The notes under the pieces were generated by a model that saw nothing but the letters and a program-made list of their open reading frames with translations, was not told where the DNA came from and made no database searches. The translations under genes and the position numbers were made by a program. Shown here one piece after another: positions 34,401 to 48,800 of a stretch of 64,000 bases of DNA (the first letter of the stretch is position 1; each line of letters begins with the position of its first letter). Source of the stretch: Sphagnum compactum (lineage: Eukaryota; Bryophyta; Sphagnopsida; Sphagnales); the NCBI GenBank assembly GCA_965153455.1, contig OZ234500.1:16863579-16927578 (forward strand), read 5' to 3'.

Positions 34401-37400
34401 GATGAAAATGTTATCCAATCAAACAATAGTTGTAATGTGTGAGGGTGGAAAATGACAAGATTTCTTTTTGTGCGAGTGGTGCAACTTCTGAATAACATTG
34501 TCCACTTCTTATCAAACCTTGATTCAATTTATACTATATGTTAATACTTAAAATTTTGTTAAAAGAATGATTAATCAATCTCATTACTACTCTTGCAAGT
34601 AGCCTAAGGTTAATGAGATATTTTCCATGTTAAAAAAAATTCCATTATTATAATATCCAAAATGGAGGGAAAATTCCAATGCCAATGAACAACACAATCA
34701 TTGTTTTCACTATGGAAATTATGCACAAATAACTAGTAAATGATTTCATTAGCTATTTGTGCATGACAATAAATGGTCAAATAATGATAAAATCGGACAA
34801 GTAGTCACAATGGGTGGTCTAGTGAAAATGATTCAACATTGTTCATTCAACATTTGTTTGTTTCAATGAACAAACAAAATTCTTTGTTATTTCAAGGCTT
34901 TTACATGGCACAGTTTCCCAACTTGGGGGTTGCATAACATTTTGCATAAAATCCCCAAACAATAGGGAAATTAACCATAATTGTCCTTGGGTTTTGTGCT
35001 CCTATGAACGGGGCTCCTTGTTTTTACATTGGTGAAGGCCTTGTTATTTTTATTGGGGTTTATTTCACATCACCTTCACATCACACAAGCAAATAATAAT
35101 TTTAGAAATATATGATCCTCCTTGGTTGTACAATACATAAACAACTATTCTTCCATAACAAAGTGATGTATTTTTTCCCTAATTAAGTTCCATGTAACTA
35201 CATACAAAACTTGTTTGTAAAAACCATCCCACCAAAATAACAAGATCAATTGATCTTACAATCAAAATTGGTAGGTTTTCAATGGGTATAACAAAAACAT
35301 TTCCCCCCCCTTTTGTGGTGGTGTTAAATTCAAGAAGGATAATCAAATGGAATATACAATACCCAAGTGGGTTGGATTTATGAAACTTTTGTTGTAAGAA
35401 ATTTCAAACTTTATCCTTGTGAATTCAATATTTCAACCTTGGAGAAACTTTTCTAAATAGGTACCCCAATTTGATTTTTAGTAAATATCATAAAATTGAA
35501 GTTTTGTTCATATCAAGACATGATGTTTGGTGCAAAGAATTTTTTAAATTAAAAGTTGGGTGAGATTACAAACACAACAATTTTTTACTCTTTTTTCCCC
35601 ATTTAACAAACTTGTATGTGGGGTTGTTAGATGATTAGTCTTTTCACATTCTAGTAGTTGATTAGGAAGATGATGACCTTCCATTGGCAACACAATTGTT
35701 GTTATAATCATATTAATTATTCAATGTTTATTGTGGATCTACCATATTCATGACAATGATGCACAACTCAATAACAATAATTAAACATTGTATGAATGCA
35801 TTCTTTTAATTGATGATTTGATGGATGTGGACACAGAGGATGTTCGAAATGTGATTGTCCACTCTAACATTCTTACATATTAGTTGGAGATCACCACTAT
35901 TTTAGAAGATAAAGTCCACATGTTAACATATGAGTATTTGGTGTTCAACAGCCACCATGACGAGGTGGGCATCATTGGTTGCTTCATTGACAACAAAAGC
36001 ATTATATATTGAAAACACCTTGTTGCGATTATGACACACGAGGTCACTTGCTACGACAAAACATGAGTCTAGTGGGTAAACCCCATTTGGAACCTACATT
36101 ATTTATTCATATTTAATTTGCACCTTGATAAATATTAATTAATTATAGTTATAGGCATTAGTTAATTAGTACTAGCTAATTTATTGGCTAGTTTAGTTTA
36201 AATTTTATTTTGAGTTAACTTACTAGCTAGTTAGTTTAAATTTTGTATTTAAACTAACTACTAATTATGTTATTGTCAATGTCAAATGACTACCATTAGA
36301 TACTAAGAATTAACACTTAAATATTATAAATATTTTTTTTGTATTCATTTATTTATAAAATAGAATAGAATAAAATGAATTCACATATTATTGATATTCA
36401 TATTCCTTTAAAAGCTCTTTTACAAGGTAGTCACCCATTACTAGGACTTAATTTGCTTGAATCGATTTTTGATTGGGTGTGTAAAGCCTTACTAGCACAC
36501 AAAATCTAATTGAACCATAAGCTTAATCAAGAGGTCCCTATTCTCATTTCAATGTCATGTTTTGTTAGATAAGTTTTGTTTTGATTTGCAAAAAATAAAG
36601 CTTGAATTTTTTTCCAATACAAGATAGTTGGTTCAAGAGATTTTTATGTCAAGTTAGTGATAACCCAATTATTTCATTTGGATATCTTATATTCAATTGT
36701 AGTTAATTATTTTTTTCTATTTGATTTAAAAAAAAATTAAACTCACATAATGACAATTCATGTAAGTAAACGTAACATGTATGTGATAGGATACTCACAT
36801 CCTAAAATTCAATTTGTAATCATTATTGTTGTTAAACAAGAAGAAAAGGAGCACAACAAGAGTTTATGTCTAAGAATAGTTAGATTGGAATAACATCATA
36901 ACATCAACTTCTTGTAGGATATTTAAATATGTCTACACATAAGCATATGAAATTGAGGTTATCAATACAAATATACAAAAGAAAAAACACAACAATAAAA
37001 ATTTGCTTGGGCACAACATGTCCATTGTGCCAACCATGGTGGATGTTTGCACATGTGCAAGAATGAAAATATTTTACCAAGTATTTTCGCAACTTTGTTG
37101 AGACCTCGGGGCAGACACCAATACAAAAAAATAGAAAATTCATGAGTAAAAATATAGGGTGCAATATATTGATTGTTGGGTAAAAATTATAAGTTAATTA
37201 GTTAAAACATAGGGTACATTTATTCAAATAATCAATTTAATTACAATATAAGAGATGTAATTATATGAGATGATGGATTGTAATTAATATAGGGTGCCTT
37301 TAATATGTATATTATATATTTAGATAATAATAAGGTGATAAAAATAGGTTGGACAATTACCTAATACCCCCCTAAAAATGGTCGTATGATGCATGTAGAT

Positions 37401-38070
37401 CCCAAACTTTACACTAAATGTCCCCCCCCCCCGCGGGATTGAAACATAGTTTTTTTTCAAACAAATAGTGTCAGGAAACATATTCGTGGTCTTGAAATTC
37501 TAAACACTTATCATTTAATTCCAACATAATTATATTTAAGAAAGGTAAGAACTTTGATATTTTTGTTTTTTTTGTTTTGAATTAATCATTCACCCACTTC
37601 AAAATATTTAAGAATGATAATTAGAACTCCATTGGACTTGTTAGGAATGAGGAAATTATTGAAACGCAAATCAACACCTCTATGTTAGTAGGGCTTAAAA
37701 CAAGGTTGTGCCATTGCCATTGAAACAACCATGCCTAGAAATTGGATTTGATTTTGCAACATCAATAATATTCCCATAGTCTCCTCATAATCCTAGTAGA
37801 ACTATGAGGGCCAGGATTACATATCCCTTGAACCCAAATGAATTGTTTGCACTTGACCATTCCCCATGAGATCCCAAGGACATAGCCCCAAAGGAAGATT
37901 TGGTAAAATGCAACATTTATATACTGACTGAAATAACATTTTCAGCCATATTCAAATAAGAACAATATTTAACCCTATAGGACATACATACATGGGTAAA
38001 GTTCATAGTTTGCACAATCATGAATATATGTATGTTGTCAATTACACAATTTTCTCACCTCCCTCAACAT
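28451..38070. other. Long AT-rich gene-free region
   Basis: About 9.6 kb without a recognised gene. The short open frames at 30562, 31509, 32031 and 33466 (all minus) show no family features. A phrase at 35820-36000 looks faintly protein-coding (plus strand, interrupted by stops) and may be an old transposon. C-runs lie at about 35304 and 37422-37432. Confidence 0.5.
36228..36260. repeat. Perfect 14-bp inverted repeat
   Basis: TAGTTAGTTTAAAT (36228-36241), loop TTTGT, then the exact complement ATTTAAACTAACTA (36247-36260). It sits in a stretch rich in CTAG/TTAA words. Confidence 0.85.
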
Positions 38071-39713
38071 TTAAATGGATGGCTTGTATACTTGGGGTGG
38101 CAAGCGAGGTTTTGCAATTACAACTAGAGGTTCAGCTAGTGGAGTGGCTAGTCCAGAGGCTTCTATCATATTCATGTCCTTTGGTTTGACATTAGGTGGT
38201 GGAGACCAATCAAACGAATGAAGAATTGTTGCCAAACCACATTCCACCATGAGTTGCCCAAGATTTAAACCAGGGCATTGTCGACGACCTGATCCAAATG
38301 GTAATAGGTTGAAATTTGACCCTCCAACACTAATATCAGAATTGTAAAATCGATCAGGATTGAACTCTGAAGGATTTTTCCATACTTTAGGATCACGACC
38401 AATAGCCCATACATTCACTAGCACATGTGTGTTTGCAAGAATTTTGTAGTTCATAATATGAGTATCTTTAGTATTAACATGAGGGATTAAAATGGGACCT
38501 GCAGGGTGTAAACGAAAATTTTCTTTGATAATGGCTTGCAAGTAAGGTAAATTGGCAAAATCTGACTCAAGCACTGGCCTTTGCCTGCCCACGACTTTGT
38601 CAAGTTCGTCTTGTGCCCTCTCCATCATTTCGGGATGGTGGACAAGTTCACTTAATGCCCATTCCAAAGTTACTGCAGTTGTATCCGTTCCTCCCCCAAG
38701 CATGTTCTACAATTAAAAACCAACAAACATTTGTGAGTTAAAAAGAAAAACATGTCAAAACGGTGATAAATGTAAAGAATGTAACTTGCACACATCTTGT
38801 TAAAATAGGTAGAGTAAAATGCACATACCACCAAAATTGCCATTATTGATGTGTCATCAAGTTTTTCGTCAAGATTCAACAAAACTTGAACAAAATACTT
38901 TACGGTGGAATCAAAGACCAATTTGTTTCCCTTCCGATACTCTTTCAAGATGTTTGAAAGATTATTTTCCAGTCGATTTCTTATGCACTTCATGTCTCTT
39001 TCAAGACCTTGTAAGTCAAATGGCTTTAAGATTGGTATGAGATCACTAATGTTGAATTTATTGTATATCTTTACCATATCTGAAATAGAGTTGAACAAAT
39101 CATCAAAATTGTCTCCAAGATGGTTTTTCAATTCTTTGCGACGTGCACCAAACATCATTCGACACATATTATTGCTAGTTAATTGATAGAAAATAGGTCT
39201 CATTTCCACAAGTTGTGGCCTTCCTTGGTTGTGTTTGGCGATCTCTTCCACCATATAGGCCACCTCATCTTGGCGCTCGAATTGAAAATTGTTGAGTCTT
39301 GCTTGTGTGAGAAGTTCTGTGGTGCATATCTTGCGAAGTAGGCGCCAATGATCTCCACATGGTGATAATGCAATATCAGACCAATCAAAACTTGCATATT
39401 TGCCTATGATAGAACGAGGTCGAGATCCAAAGTCCGCATCATGAACCTTCAACACCTCTTCAGCCATTTCACCGTTTGAAATAACAATGTGATTGATGTA
39501 TCCCAAGCGTAGGTACATAATTGGTCCATACTTCTTCGCAAGTTCATTCATGGAACGGTGTGGAAGTTTGCTCAAATAAAATAAAGATCCAACAATGGGA
39601 AAGTTGAGTGGTCCAGGGGGTTGAAACTTTGCCTTTGGAACAAACCATGTAAGGTAGAGTAACAAACTCACAAACCCAACAAGAAAAAACCAAAATTCAA
39701 ATGCAAACTCCAT
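38071..39713 (-). CDS. Cytochrome P450, CYP71 clan (A-type)
   Basis: ER-anchored haem monooxygenase. Two exons in phase 0: 38829-39713 (295 codons) and 38071-38706 (212 with stop), 506 residues, normal for the clan. The frame is open further upstream, but Met at 39713 gives the usual start: a hydrophobic anchor (about 5-25), then the proline hinge PPGP (32-35). The I-helix oxygen-binding motif GGGTDTT (299-305) comes just after the single intron, the typical A-type intron place. ExxR is Glu357/Arg360 (KENFRLHP), the PERF-like motif is PDRF (412-415), and the haem loop FGSGRRQCPG (432-441) has Cys439. All key residues are present. The C-terminal helix resembles CYP703/CYP75/CYP98-type enzymes. 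I cannot name family or substrate. No other pathway gene lies nearby. Confidence 0.9.
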
Positions 39714-40259
39714 GTCCAAGCTAAAAATGTTGTGAAATATTACCTTATAGCTTATTTGACAACATGTAAGCATGCAAGATTTCAACCATGACACTCTTTT
39801 GCACCCTTCTAGTGGGAAGATTGGGCATGGGAGGTTCCAACAACAATAATTGTTGGAAGGGAGAAGCACCCAACATCACGAATGCACACTAAACTAACCC
39901 TTATTTGGACCCCTATAGACGCTCAATTTGTTTTGGAATGTGTGATTGCAATAAAAGACAATTTAAAATCACTTTAAATCTTTATTTATCATATTAAAAG
40001 CTTTTGTGTGACGATATTAAGGTTCATGTTTGACCGTACTCCCAATTCCCAATGCTTATTCTATCACATTTTTTGACATTTGTGTTGCCCACCTTCATGT
40101 TGATCCACAACTCCATTATCTTGAAATCAACATGAATATTCTTTAAACAACAACCTAAATAACATTCAAATAAAATAAAAAAGTCAACATCTTGATTAAA
40201 AAAAAGTTTAAATCAAGGCAAAACCAATTTGGGGCAACAATTGCCCAATAATAGGCATG
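39714..40259. other. Upstream region of the P450 gene
   Basis: Presumed promoter and 5' UTR. No specific element recognised. Confidence 0.3.
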
Positions 40260-41300
40260 GTTTATTCAACTAGGATTCGACTTTGTTGGACCATTGCTGC
40301 ATGTGGAATAAACAAGGAAGACAAGGCACTTGTTGTACATGGAAAAAGGAGAAGATACTTGTTCAATTGGGAAAAAAAATTCAAAAGTTCAATGATTTTT
40401 TTTTAAAGGTCAAAGAATAGGAAAACGTTTCAACCAAAAGAACACCTAAAGAAGGGATATCCTCCTACAAACTTCATGCAATTTAAAATTAACTTATTCA
40501 ATTGATGGTTGACATGATCCATTGTGTTGGACTATGACATTTTGTGGGACCATTGTTGCATGTGAAATAAGTGTGTCGTAAGGCACTTGTGGTACATCTA
40601 AAAAGAAAAGGACAATTATTCAATAAACAAGAAGAAAGTCAAGGATTTAATGAGGTGTCTTGTACCCCAATAAACAAGAAAGACAAGGCATTTGTTCTAC
40701 ATGAAAAAAGGAGAAGACACTTGTTCAATTGGGAAAAAAAATTCAAAGGTTCAATGATTTTTTTTTAAAAGGTCAAAGAATAGGAAAACGTTTCAACCAA
40801 AAGAACACCTAAACAAGGGATATCCTCCTACACACTTCATGCAATTTAAAATTAACTTATTCGATTGATGGTTGACATGAACCATTGTGTTGGACTATGA
40901 CATTTTGTGGGACCATTGTTGCATGTGAAATAAGTGTGTCCTAAGGCACTTCATGCAATTTAAAATTGACTTATTCAATTGATGGTTGACATGAACCTTT
41001 GTGTTGGACTATGACGTTTAATGGGACCATTGTTGCATGTGAAATAAGTGTGTCCTAAGGCACTTCATGCAATTTAAAATTAACTTATTCAATTGATGGT
41101 TGACACAAACCATTGTGTTGGACTACGACATTTTGTGGGACCGTTGTTGCATGTGAATAAAGTGTGTCCTAAGGCACTTGTGGTACATCTAAAAAGAAAA
41201 GGAAAATTATTCAATAAACAAGAAGAAAGTCAAGGATTTATTGAGGTGTCTTGTATCCCCAAAAAAAGGTCCAAATATTTTTAATCGAAGGAGAAGAGTT
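40260..41300 (+). repeat. Nested tandem repeat (363-bp and 114-bp units)
   Basis: The word GCAATTTAAAATT starts at 40478, 40841, 40955 and 41069 (with one change in the third). Spacing is 363, then 114 and 114. The larger unit carries AAAAAGGAGAAGA(T/C)ACTTGTT twice (about 40338 and 40699). Copies are very similar, so this is a young expansion. A diverged continuation runs to about 41500. Confidence 0.9.
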
Positions 41301-43899
41301 TACTTGTACATCCAAAGAAGGGATATCATGCTACATACATTTGATTGCTTAATATTGATTTGGTTAATGACTTACACAAAACATCATTTATCATGCATTG
41401 GCACTTTGTAGGATCATTGTTGCATGTGAAATAAGCGAGGAAAATAAGACACTTGTACTACACTGCAAAAGGAAAGTACAACTATTCAATGAAAATAAAA
41501 AGAAACCAAATATACCATGCCAAGCCAATCTTATAGGTTGCCTCCCATTGAATGTATGCAACATTTTGTTATGTTTTTTGGGTTTAGGCTTGTAGGCTAG
41601 TTGATGCAAGTGGGCACCTTTTATTACCAAAATTAGTAATTAAAAATCTTTAATTTGGGCTATGTGTAGGTAAGTAGAAACAAATTACAAACTTGCTTAG
41701 GATTTTTCTTTTGTAAAACTAAGAATTGGCAATCTAGAAATGTGAAGAACCAAGTTAGAACCATACCCAAGGGTCTCTTAAATTTCAAGAAAATTCCTTG
41801 GACCATAACTAGATATTTTTTTCAACTTAAAAATAAGGGAAAAATTGGGATTGGAAGTTCTTTTGAAAAGCTAGAATTGGACAACATTGGTGTGAACATT
41901 TAAAAAAAAGTTAGTTGGTCAACATTACATTGGAAGTGTTCGGCTAATCTTTCATTGAGGGAAAACTTTCTCAAATACTTGAGAAAAGGACTCGCCTTAC
42001 AATTACCACCTCATAATTGTCACTTCTTACACATATAGAAGTATTTTAGTTGGTGTATATTCATCTAGGTGTTTTTTATAAGAGCAAAAGTTATGATTTG
42101 GAAGTAAGAACCATTCAAGTATTGAGCACCATTAGAAGGAAAAATTAGTTGTAGTAATATAATTGTGGTAGCTTGGTAACTTTTTGAGTTTCCAATAGTA
42201 GGTAGACTTGAGTGAAAACTACATCCATGAAGCCTACCTCCACCTATGTAGGATGTGTTGCCACTATTATAATGCAACTAGTTATGACAAAGATAGGCAT
42301 TGAGAAACAATGCCATGGAAATGTGATGTAGAGAAATTGAAGGGAAGAGATTGTGGTAATTCAAGGGAAGATAATTTTGGTAGCTATCATTTATCTAGGT
42401 AATGGTTGGTGGTATTGCACGATAACTTTTGAATTATTGATAGTAGGTAGACTTGTGTGAAAACTATCTCCATTGACAAAGGAGGTGTTGCCAATGTCCC
42501 ATTAGTTACAATAAAAAGAACAAAAGGTAGTGGCAAAAAACAATGCCATGAAAATAGGATGTAGAGAAATTCAAGGGAAGAGGATTGTGGTAAGTAGCCG
42601 CCAATTTTCATGTTTTGAAGTGTGAAGTAAGTAGGTAGTAGTACCCAGGTGCTGTGGGACTATGTACAGTTGTAGTGCTGATTTGTTTCAAGAAGTTTCA
42701 GCTGTGAACATGCACACCCAATTTGTTTCTAGCAAGTGCATTGGTAGGGAGCTGCAACTCTGAGGTTTTAAACTTTCAAGTTTGTTAGAATGATTAGCAG
42801 GGATCATGTGGAGGGAGGGGGTGGAAGTCCACCTCTCTCGCATAGACATGTATGTGAGCAATGATTACCACAAGTTATCCTTCACCTCCTTCCAAAGCTC
42901 AAACATGTTCTAGAACATACCTACATATTGCATTCGAGCATTTGTCCAAATTCTGCGTCTAAGAAACCATTTCTGTAGTCTTTTGCTTTCGACACATGAT
43001 AGTACCACTACTCATCACTTGCATCATCAAACTTACAAAGCGATTGCAGAAAATGAACGGGCCTGGCAATCCTCATTTGAACATCAGAACTCCTTTTTTA
43101 AGCAGTTGGTCCAAGCCCATAACCAAAGTGCACACTTGAACAAGAAATGTGAAACATCATAAAATCTTGTGAAGAACCAGGTGAATGATCTAGATAGTAC
43201 CTACCTACATCAATAAGGCTTGATTGGACTGAAATTAGATCTGTTTCAAGACAAAAACAATAGGACCCATTTGAATGAAATACTGGAAAGCTCCAGCTTA
43301 TCAAGCACATCAATCATTTGGCTTGTGAGGAGTGCAGTTGGAAACAATTCAAGATTCATTGATGAGGCTTGATTGACTCAAAGCTAAACTAGTGCATAGA
43401 TTTGTCAATGTGACAAGCTTGACAAAGGAGGGTTCGGCTTATGTACCATGAGACTATCTGTCACCAACATTATTGGTCACTGCCTTCCAAGATTGATTCT
43501 TCATTCAGGAACCTTGGACATCTGCTGGGTGTTTCAGTAGCTAGCCTTTGATGGCTTCTATGCGTCCCACCACTTTGCAGACTAGCCTGCAAAGAGCCAG
43601 AATGTTGAGACTCATGTTGCTTGAAAGAGTTGTTTTTGCTTGGCACGCAGGGATGATGGAGCATACTTGTCCTGCTGCTTGCTTGCTTTGGTCTTCTCTA
43701 TGAATTGGAACTCAATATCTTAACATTTGCTGGAGAGAAAAGTTCTAGCAGTGCTCAATTCCTACAGAATTCAATCTTGTTGTAATGGCATGATCTGAGA
43801 GTGATTATCATACTCTTTTTCAACAACTGCAACATTTGGTTGAGCTTCAAATGAGATACTGTATTGCAATAGAACTGTACAGATAGTAAGTATGCTCAC
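41300..43899. other. Gene-free DNA with a direct repeat at 42.1-42.6 kb
   Basis: ATAGTAGGTAGACTTG at 42195 recurs at 42440, and GATGTAGAGAAATT at 42325 recurs at 42558, so two diverged copies of about 235-245 bp lie in tandem. The rest shows no recognised gene. Confidence 0.5.
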
Positions 43900-44860
43900 A
43901 ATGCTTTCAAAACTATTGTTGCTCAAACTTTGATATTAATTTTAAACCTCCAGCCTTGCAATTGTCTTCTAGATGATCAGAATGTGGCAATTTTCTGGAC
44001 TTTAGGATCCACATTGTTGTGTTCACAATCCATACCTTCACCATCTTCGGAGCATCCAGATCCACTTGAATTGGTAGCCATTTGGGTTTGTTCTTATGAT
44101 TTTGCATTTGGTGTCTTTGCACATTACCTCCTGAGCAAGGCTTTCTTTGATGGGAGTTGCAGATTGGCAGGAGAGCATGACCTTTGGTGATGTAGCTTGA
44201 TTGATTGAATGTCTTATTGCCTGGATCAACAGAGGTGTCTCCAATTCAGCTGATATAGCAGCAGCAACAGATTTGGTGTTGTTTGCATTATTGGTGTGTA
44301 GATTTTCTTCATGATGTTGCTGTAGTGCACACAAAGAGTTTAAGAGCTCCAACTCATTCACCTCTCACAGAGTAAAAACCAATTTCGAGAAAACTGAAGC
44401 AACTGTTCCAGATATGATGATGATGATGATGATGATGATGATGTCCCACTGTAAAAGAGGAGTTGCAAAATGTCTTGCTCTGTCATTGACATATACCACC
44501 TGTAGACAACACATATTGGCAAGTAATCAGCATGTGGGACACAGCAAACTCTAAAAGCTAGGCAGCCTACAACCCTGGAGGAAGACAAGCTTCTCAGATG
44601 TATGGAAGGAAACACTCTCCTTTTGCATGCACCAGTCGATGACACTGCCATTCTGGAGTAGCCTGCCATTTTCTCTAGAAAAGCAATCTGAAAAAAACAC
44701 AATAGAAGCTTTGCTCTTATGTAAGTGTGTTTCAAGAAGCTCTTTCTTTGATGCTGCCTGTCAAATTTCTTCACCAGGTTTCTCGTCAGGGCCCCATCTA
44801 GCAAAGTCCAAGGGAAAAATGAATTTCTTCTGCAACATCATGGTGGTTTATTGAGTTCAT
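43900..44860 (-). other. Unrecognised gene-like patch, probably decayed
   Basis: Several minus-strand frames look more protein-like than the surroundings. One at 44358-44500 reads MTEQDILQLLFYSG followed by a poly-Ser run from (GAT)n at about 44413-44441. The next, at 44150-44361, reads NELELLNSLCALQQHHEEN and further on LIQAIRHSINQ. At about 44025-44090 a third frame reads NSSGSGCSEDGEGMDCEHNN. They do not join into one clean frame with the splice sites I can see. There is a faint feel of a transcription-factor N-terminus, but no DNA-binding domain was seen. Confidence 0.25.
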
Positions 44861-45820
44861 AGCTGACAGATGCCCATCAAAGTGTCCACAATAGTCTACA
44901 TGTCTCAGAGATCAATCATTCAGTTGAGCAGTGTCCAAAGCAAAATTTCTTCCAGTCAGTAAGATGTTTTGGGGTTTCATTTGCACCGAAAGCATTTTCA
45001 TAAGCAGTTTCAAACCAATCAACACCATTCACTTCAAGACGCAAAATCGGATTTTGACTCCCAAAACTGTATAATACTGTGCAATCCAACAGACCTGCTG
45101 GATAACATCAAAGGGTACACACTGATTGAAGTAACAGCAAGACTGGACTGGAAGTTCCATTTACATTTTCAAGCTAGAAAATGCTACTACAAAAGTTGGT
45201 GCTGCTGAGGGACTACTGACTGACACAGGGTGAGGTAGCAGTATTTGAAACAGGATAGGTTGCAAGAGGCAAAAGTGAACTATTTTTCTGATCATTTATT
45301 GAATGATCTTATGTGCAGGAGAAGCAAAAGAAGAATAGGCAGCATCATCTCTGTCAATGATGCTTCTGGGTTCATCTCACAGTTGGCATCCGTACTTAAG
45401 TTAAAAAGAAAATGACAAAATACAGTTCTTGAGAGATCCTAAGTGTCATGAGTACAACTTCAGCTCTCTTTTACATTAAAGCATTTGTCCCTGATTCATG
45501 ACAGAGGATCCTCATAAAATGTCATCAGCCAGTCGATCCTCATTTTGAAATCCTCAATTGACAGTGAATGCACCTGATGGCCATTCACACACAGAAAGCC
45601 TTTAGCTGGCTTGTATCTCATTATGTACACACACACCTGCAAATTCGATCCTCTCACTAAGCCAAAGAAGCACTTTGGACCTCACTGAATTGAACTGACT
45701 AGCAGCATACTGATAAACTTGGAGAACCCTGGGTTGCAAAAGAAATGTTAACTTACCAGTGGGTGCTAGCAGATCTGAACAAAATAGAGGATGTATTGCT
45801 TGAAGAAAATAGGCAGGGTG

Positions 45821-48800
45821 TCATTGCTTCTCATTGTCAAATGAAATAGCAGCTGCAGGTGATGATGAGAGCACAAGTGCTTTGAGTTTGGGCATTCGTC
45901 TCTCCAACACTTCACGTTTTGTGAGAGCCCTGTCTGATGTGCACTCCTGTTCCTGAATGCACCCACCCCATTATGGAAATTTACGTCAGCATCAAGGATG
46001 ACAACTGCTCTGATCACTCCATCCAACAGACGTCAGATAGGAGAAAATGAGAAAAAGAGATGCCCACCTCTGGGTTGGCAGCTGCCTGCAAAGACAACAG
46101 CTGCATGGTCATTGAATGATATTCCACAAGGGTTGTGAACGACTCCTCGGGCACAGCTCCCTGGAATAGAAACTCAACATGCAAACAGTCATCAACCTTC
46201 TCTATTGCTAAAGAAGAGCATGTCTAGATTGGAAATGTTGACTCCAACAGCTCAGATAGAAGGGACGGAAAAATGACTGCTGAATGGAACTGTGGAAAAA
46301 ACCTTTAGCCGAGTAACTGCTGCTGCCATAGCCCTGCCTGGTGCTTGCAAAGCACGACTGTGCACCTGTACCAATTCCCAGATTAGCAAGAACTGTACCT
46401 CGTTCATGATAAGGACATATTAGAGCTGCAAAACAGTCGTTCAAAGTTCAAACGCTTGTGGCTCTTGTCCTCATGTGGCAATAAACTGATGGGGCCATAA
46501 CAGAAAACCCAGTCTGAGAAACATTGCAAAATATATCAAGATTCACCTGAACAAATAGGAGAGCCACTACTTTGGGTAGCAATGCCACTGGATCAGTTTC
46601 ATCCTCAACTTGAGATGCCAATCCCTGCCCATGGAATCAACAGCATAATTAAGCTCCTCGACTCACGTTCCAGACTAAAACTTTTAAAGCAAAGCACATT
46701 GCTAAACCCCCATTCGCTGGCATATCATGAAGAATCAGAGTGAACCATGATTTTCTAGGATCCTTGGATTGAGGACAAAGTGAAGACTTCAAAATACAGA
46801 GTATCCATTATTCTCAACTCCAAACCTTCATCTCCTGCTAGGGTGGGTGCTACATTCCTGATTCCGTCCAAAGCTAAGCAAGCCAAACACTGCTTCCAAG
46901 AAACATCTGATGAAGAGCAGGCTTAATAAAACAAGGCAAATGGTAGCAGTTATCCATCTAAGAATACATCACCTTGCGGTAAGCAAATAAGAGAGCCCTT
47001 TCTGCTTTTTTGTCCATCTTCTTCAGTCGCAAGCCACTATCCAATAGACAAACCCATATTAAAGTGATTGCATAGAGAAACTCCACAAGGAAATATATAA
47101 GGTAACCAAAGAAAGCAACGAGAGAGGACTTTGGTCAAGAGGTTGGCTACTAGCTCAAAAAGACATATCCAAGCCCAAAGCACAAAATCCATGTCAATGT
47201 AGACTGTTTTCAAGCCCAGAGGCAAAAAGAAAGATATCTTTAAAAAGTGGGTATATGCTCAAGGAGTGGTACCTCTCTTTCACAACAGCTTCTAGAGCAT
47301 TGTCGAAGGCATCCACACTCTGTATGCCAAACAATACATATGTGTAAGGCTCTAGACTTTAGGGCCATGCTAACTGGATAGTGTGTCAGCTGAGCATCAC
47401 CTGCACATGTGAAAGAAACCATCTTTCCAAATACAGAAGCAAAACTGACAGCATTTAACACATAACATAGCTTTTGACTTTGCAAGGTTGAAATTTTTTT
47501 ACTTTGCCCTCCAAGCTCTCCACCATCTCCACAGCCTTGATCGATAGGTTCTGACCAGGTAAACTCTTGGCCTGCACAGTTCAAGGCCCACCCAGAAAGT
47601 TGACACAAAGAAATTGATATCCATTTACTGAATGCAGATCATCAAGCACGTCCTTAACAAACCCTACTGGTATTTTTCAGCTTGAGCACAACTGTGGGTG
47701 TGATTTGTTGAGGGAGTGAGTGCATACCAAAGAAAGTCTTTGTGATGTACTCAATGATTCTGAGGAGTCTTGTGCAGTTTCAACATCACCACCCTCCTCC
47801 AGTTTCTGCTCCATTGCCTGAAAACCAACTCCTTCAATTCATCAAAGTGCCATGACAACATGAACAACTTCAGTAGCCTTTAATGAGGTGGTTAGATGCC
47901 TTACTGTGGCCTTCATGGTTGCAGGGGGAGGAGGGCACGTACCTGAGCAGTAAGGAAAAGGTCTGCAATTTCAGCTCCTGTGGTACGAAGCAAATGCCGA
48001 TGTAGGATAACCTACATATGTCAATATATGTCAGAAAACATGATCCTGCAAATCAATCAAATAACTTATATAACATTTCCCAGAAAGCAAGTTACCAAAA
48101 CTGCACTGAATTGGGGAGAGCAGGTGCACAAGAGTGTGCAATGAAGGTTAGGGATATGCCCATTTGCTCCAGGATAAGGTTACTTGTACCTCAGTGCTTT
48201 TCTCTCCCAGGAAAAGATCCAATGCCTTTGCAAACAGCTGGAAGTTTGCATAAACCTGTCAACATGGGCAAAAACTAATAAGCATATGTTTCCAAAGAGT
48301 TGCTCTTACTGCATAGAGCCAAACCTAAGTACACCTGCCTCCAGATAGTCGTTCTTACAATATCGCTCCAATTCTACTTGAGAACTGGAGAACATGGACA
48401 CTAGAAAGTGTGAGATTTATTTTACCTCATCAATCTTCAGTTGCAGGCTATCCACACGACGCCGTCGCTCTTCAGCCTGAGCAGAGAAAATTGCATGCTT
48501 TGCATCCAACCAAGCAGACACAACTATTGGCCTCAATGTCTCAGCCAATGTCCTCACTAGTATGCCTTGGTCACCTTCATCTGCAAGCAAGACCCAACAA
48601 GCAGGGTTAATGGATTCACATTCTCTCAGTCTGGCAGTAGAAAGAAAACTCAGAACTCCTCACTCTGTTTCTATGAGATACAAATCCCATTCAGAGTTCT
48701 TATATATCCTCCAAACTTGCAAACAGCTTCAAATTTGGACTTACAGGTCCTCTTAAAAGAGAAAGTCTTTTACCTGTTCCTGCAGTATCCATGTCTGGAT

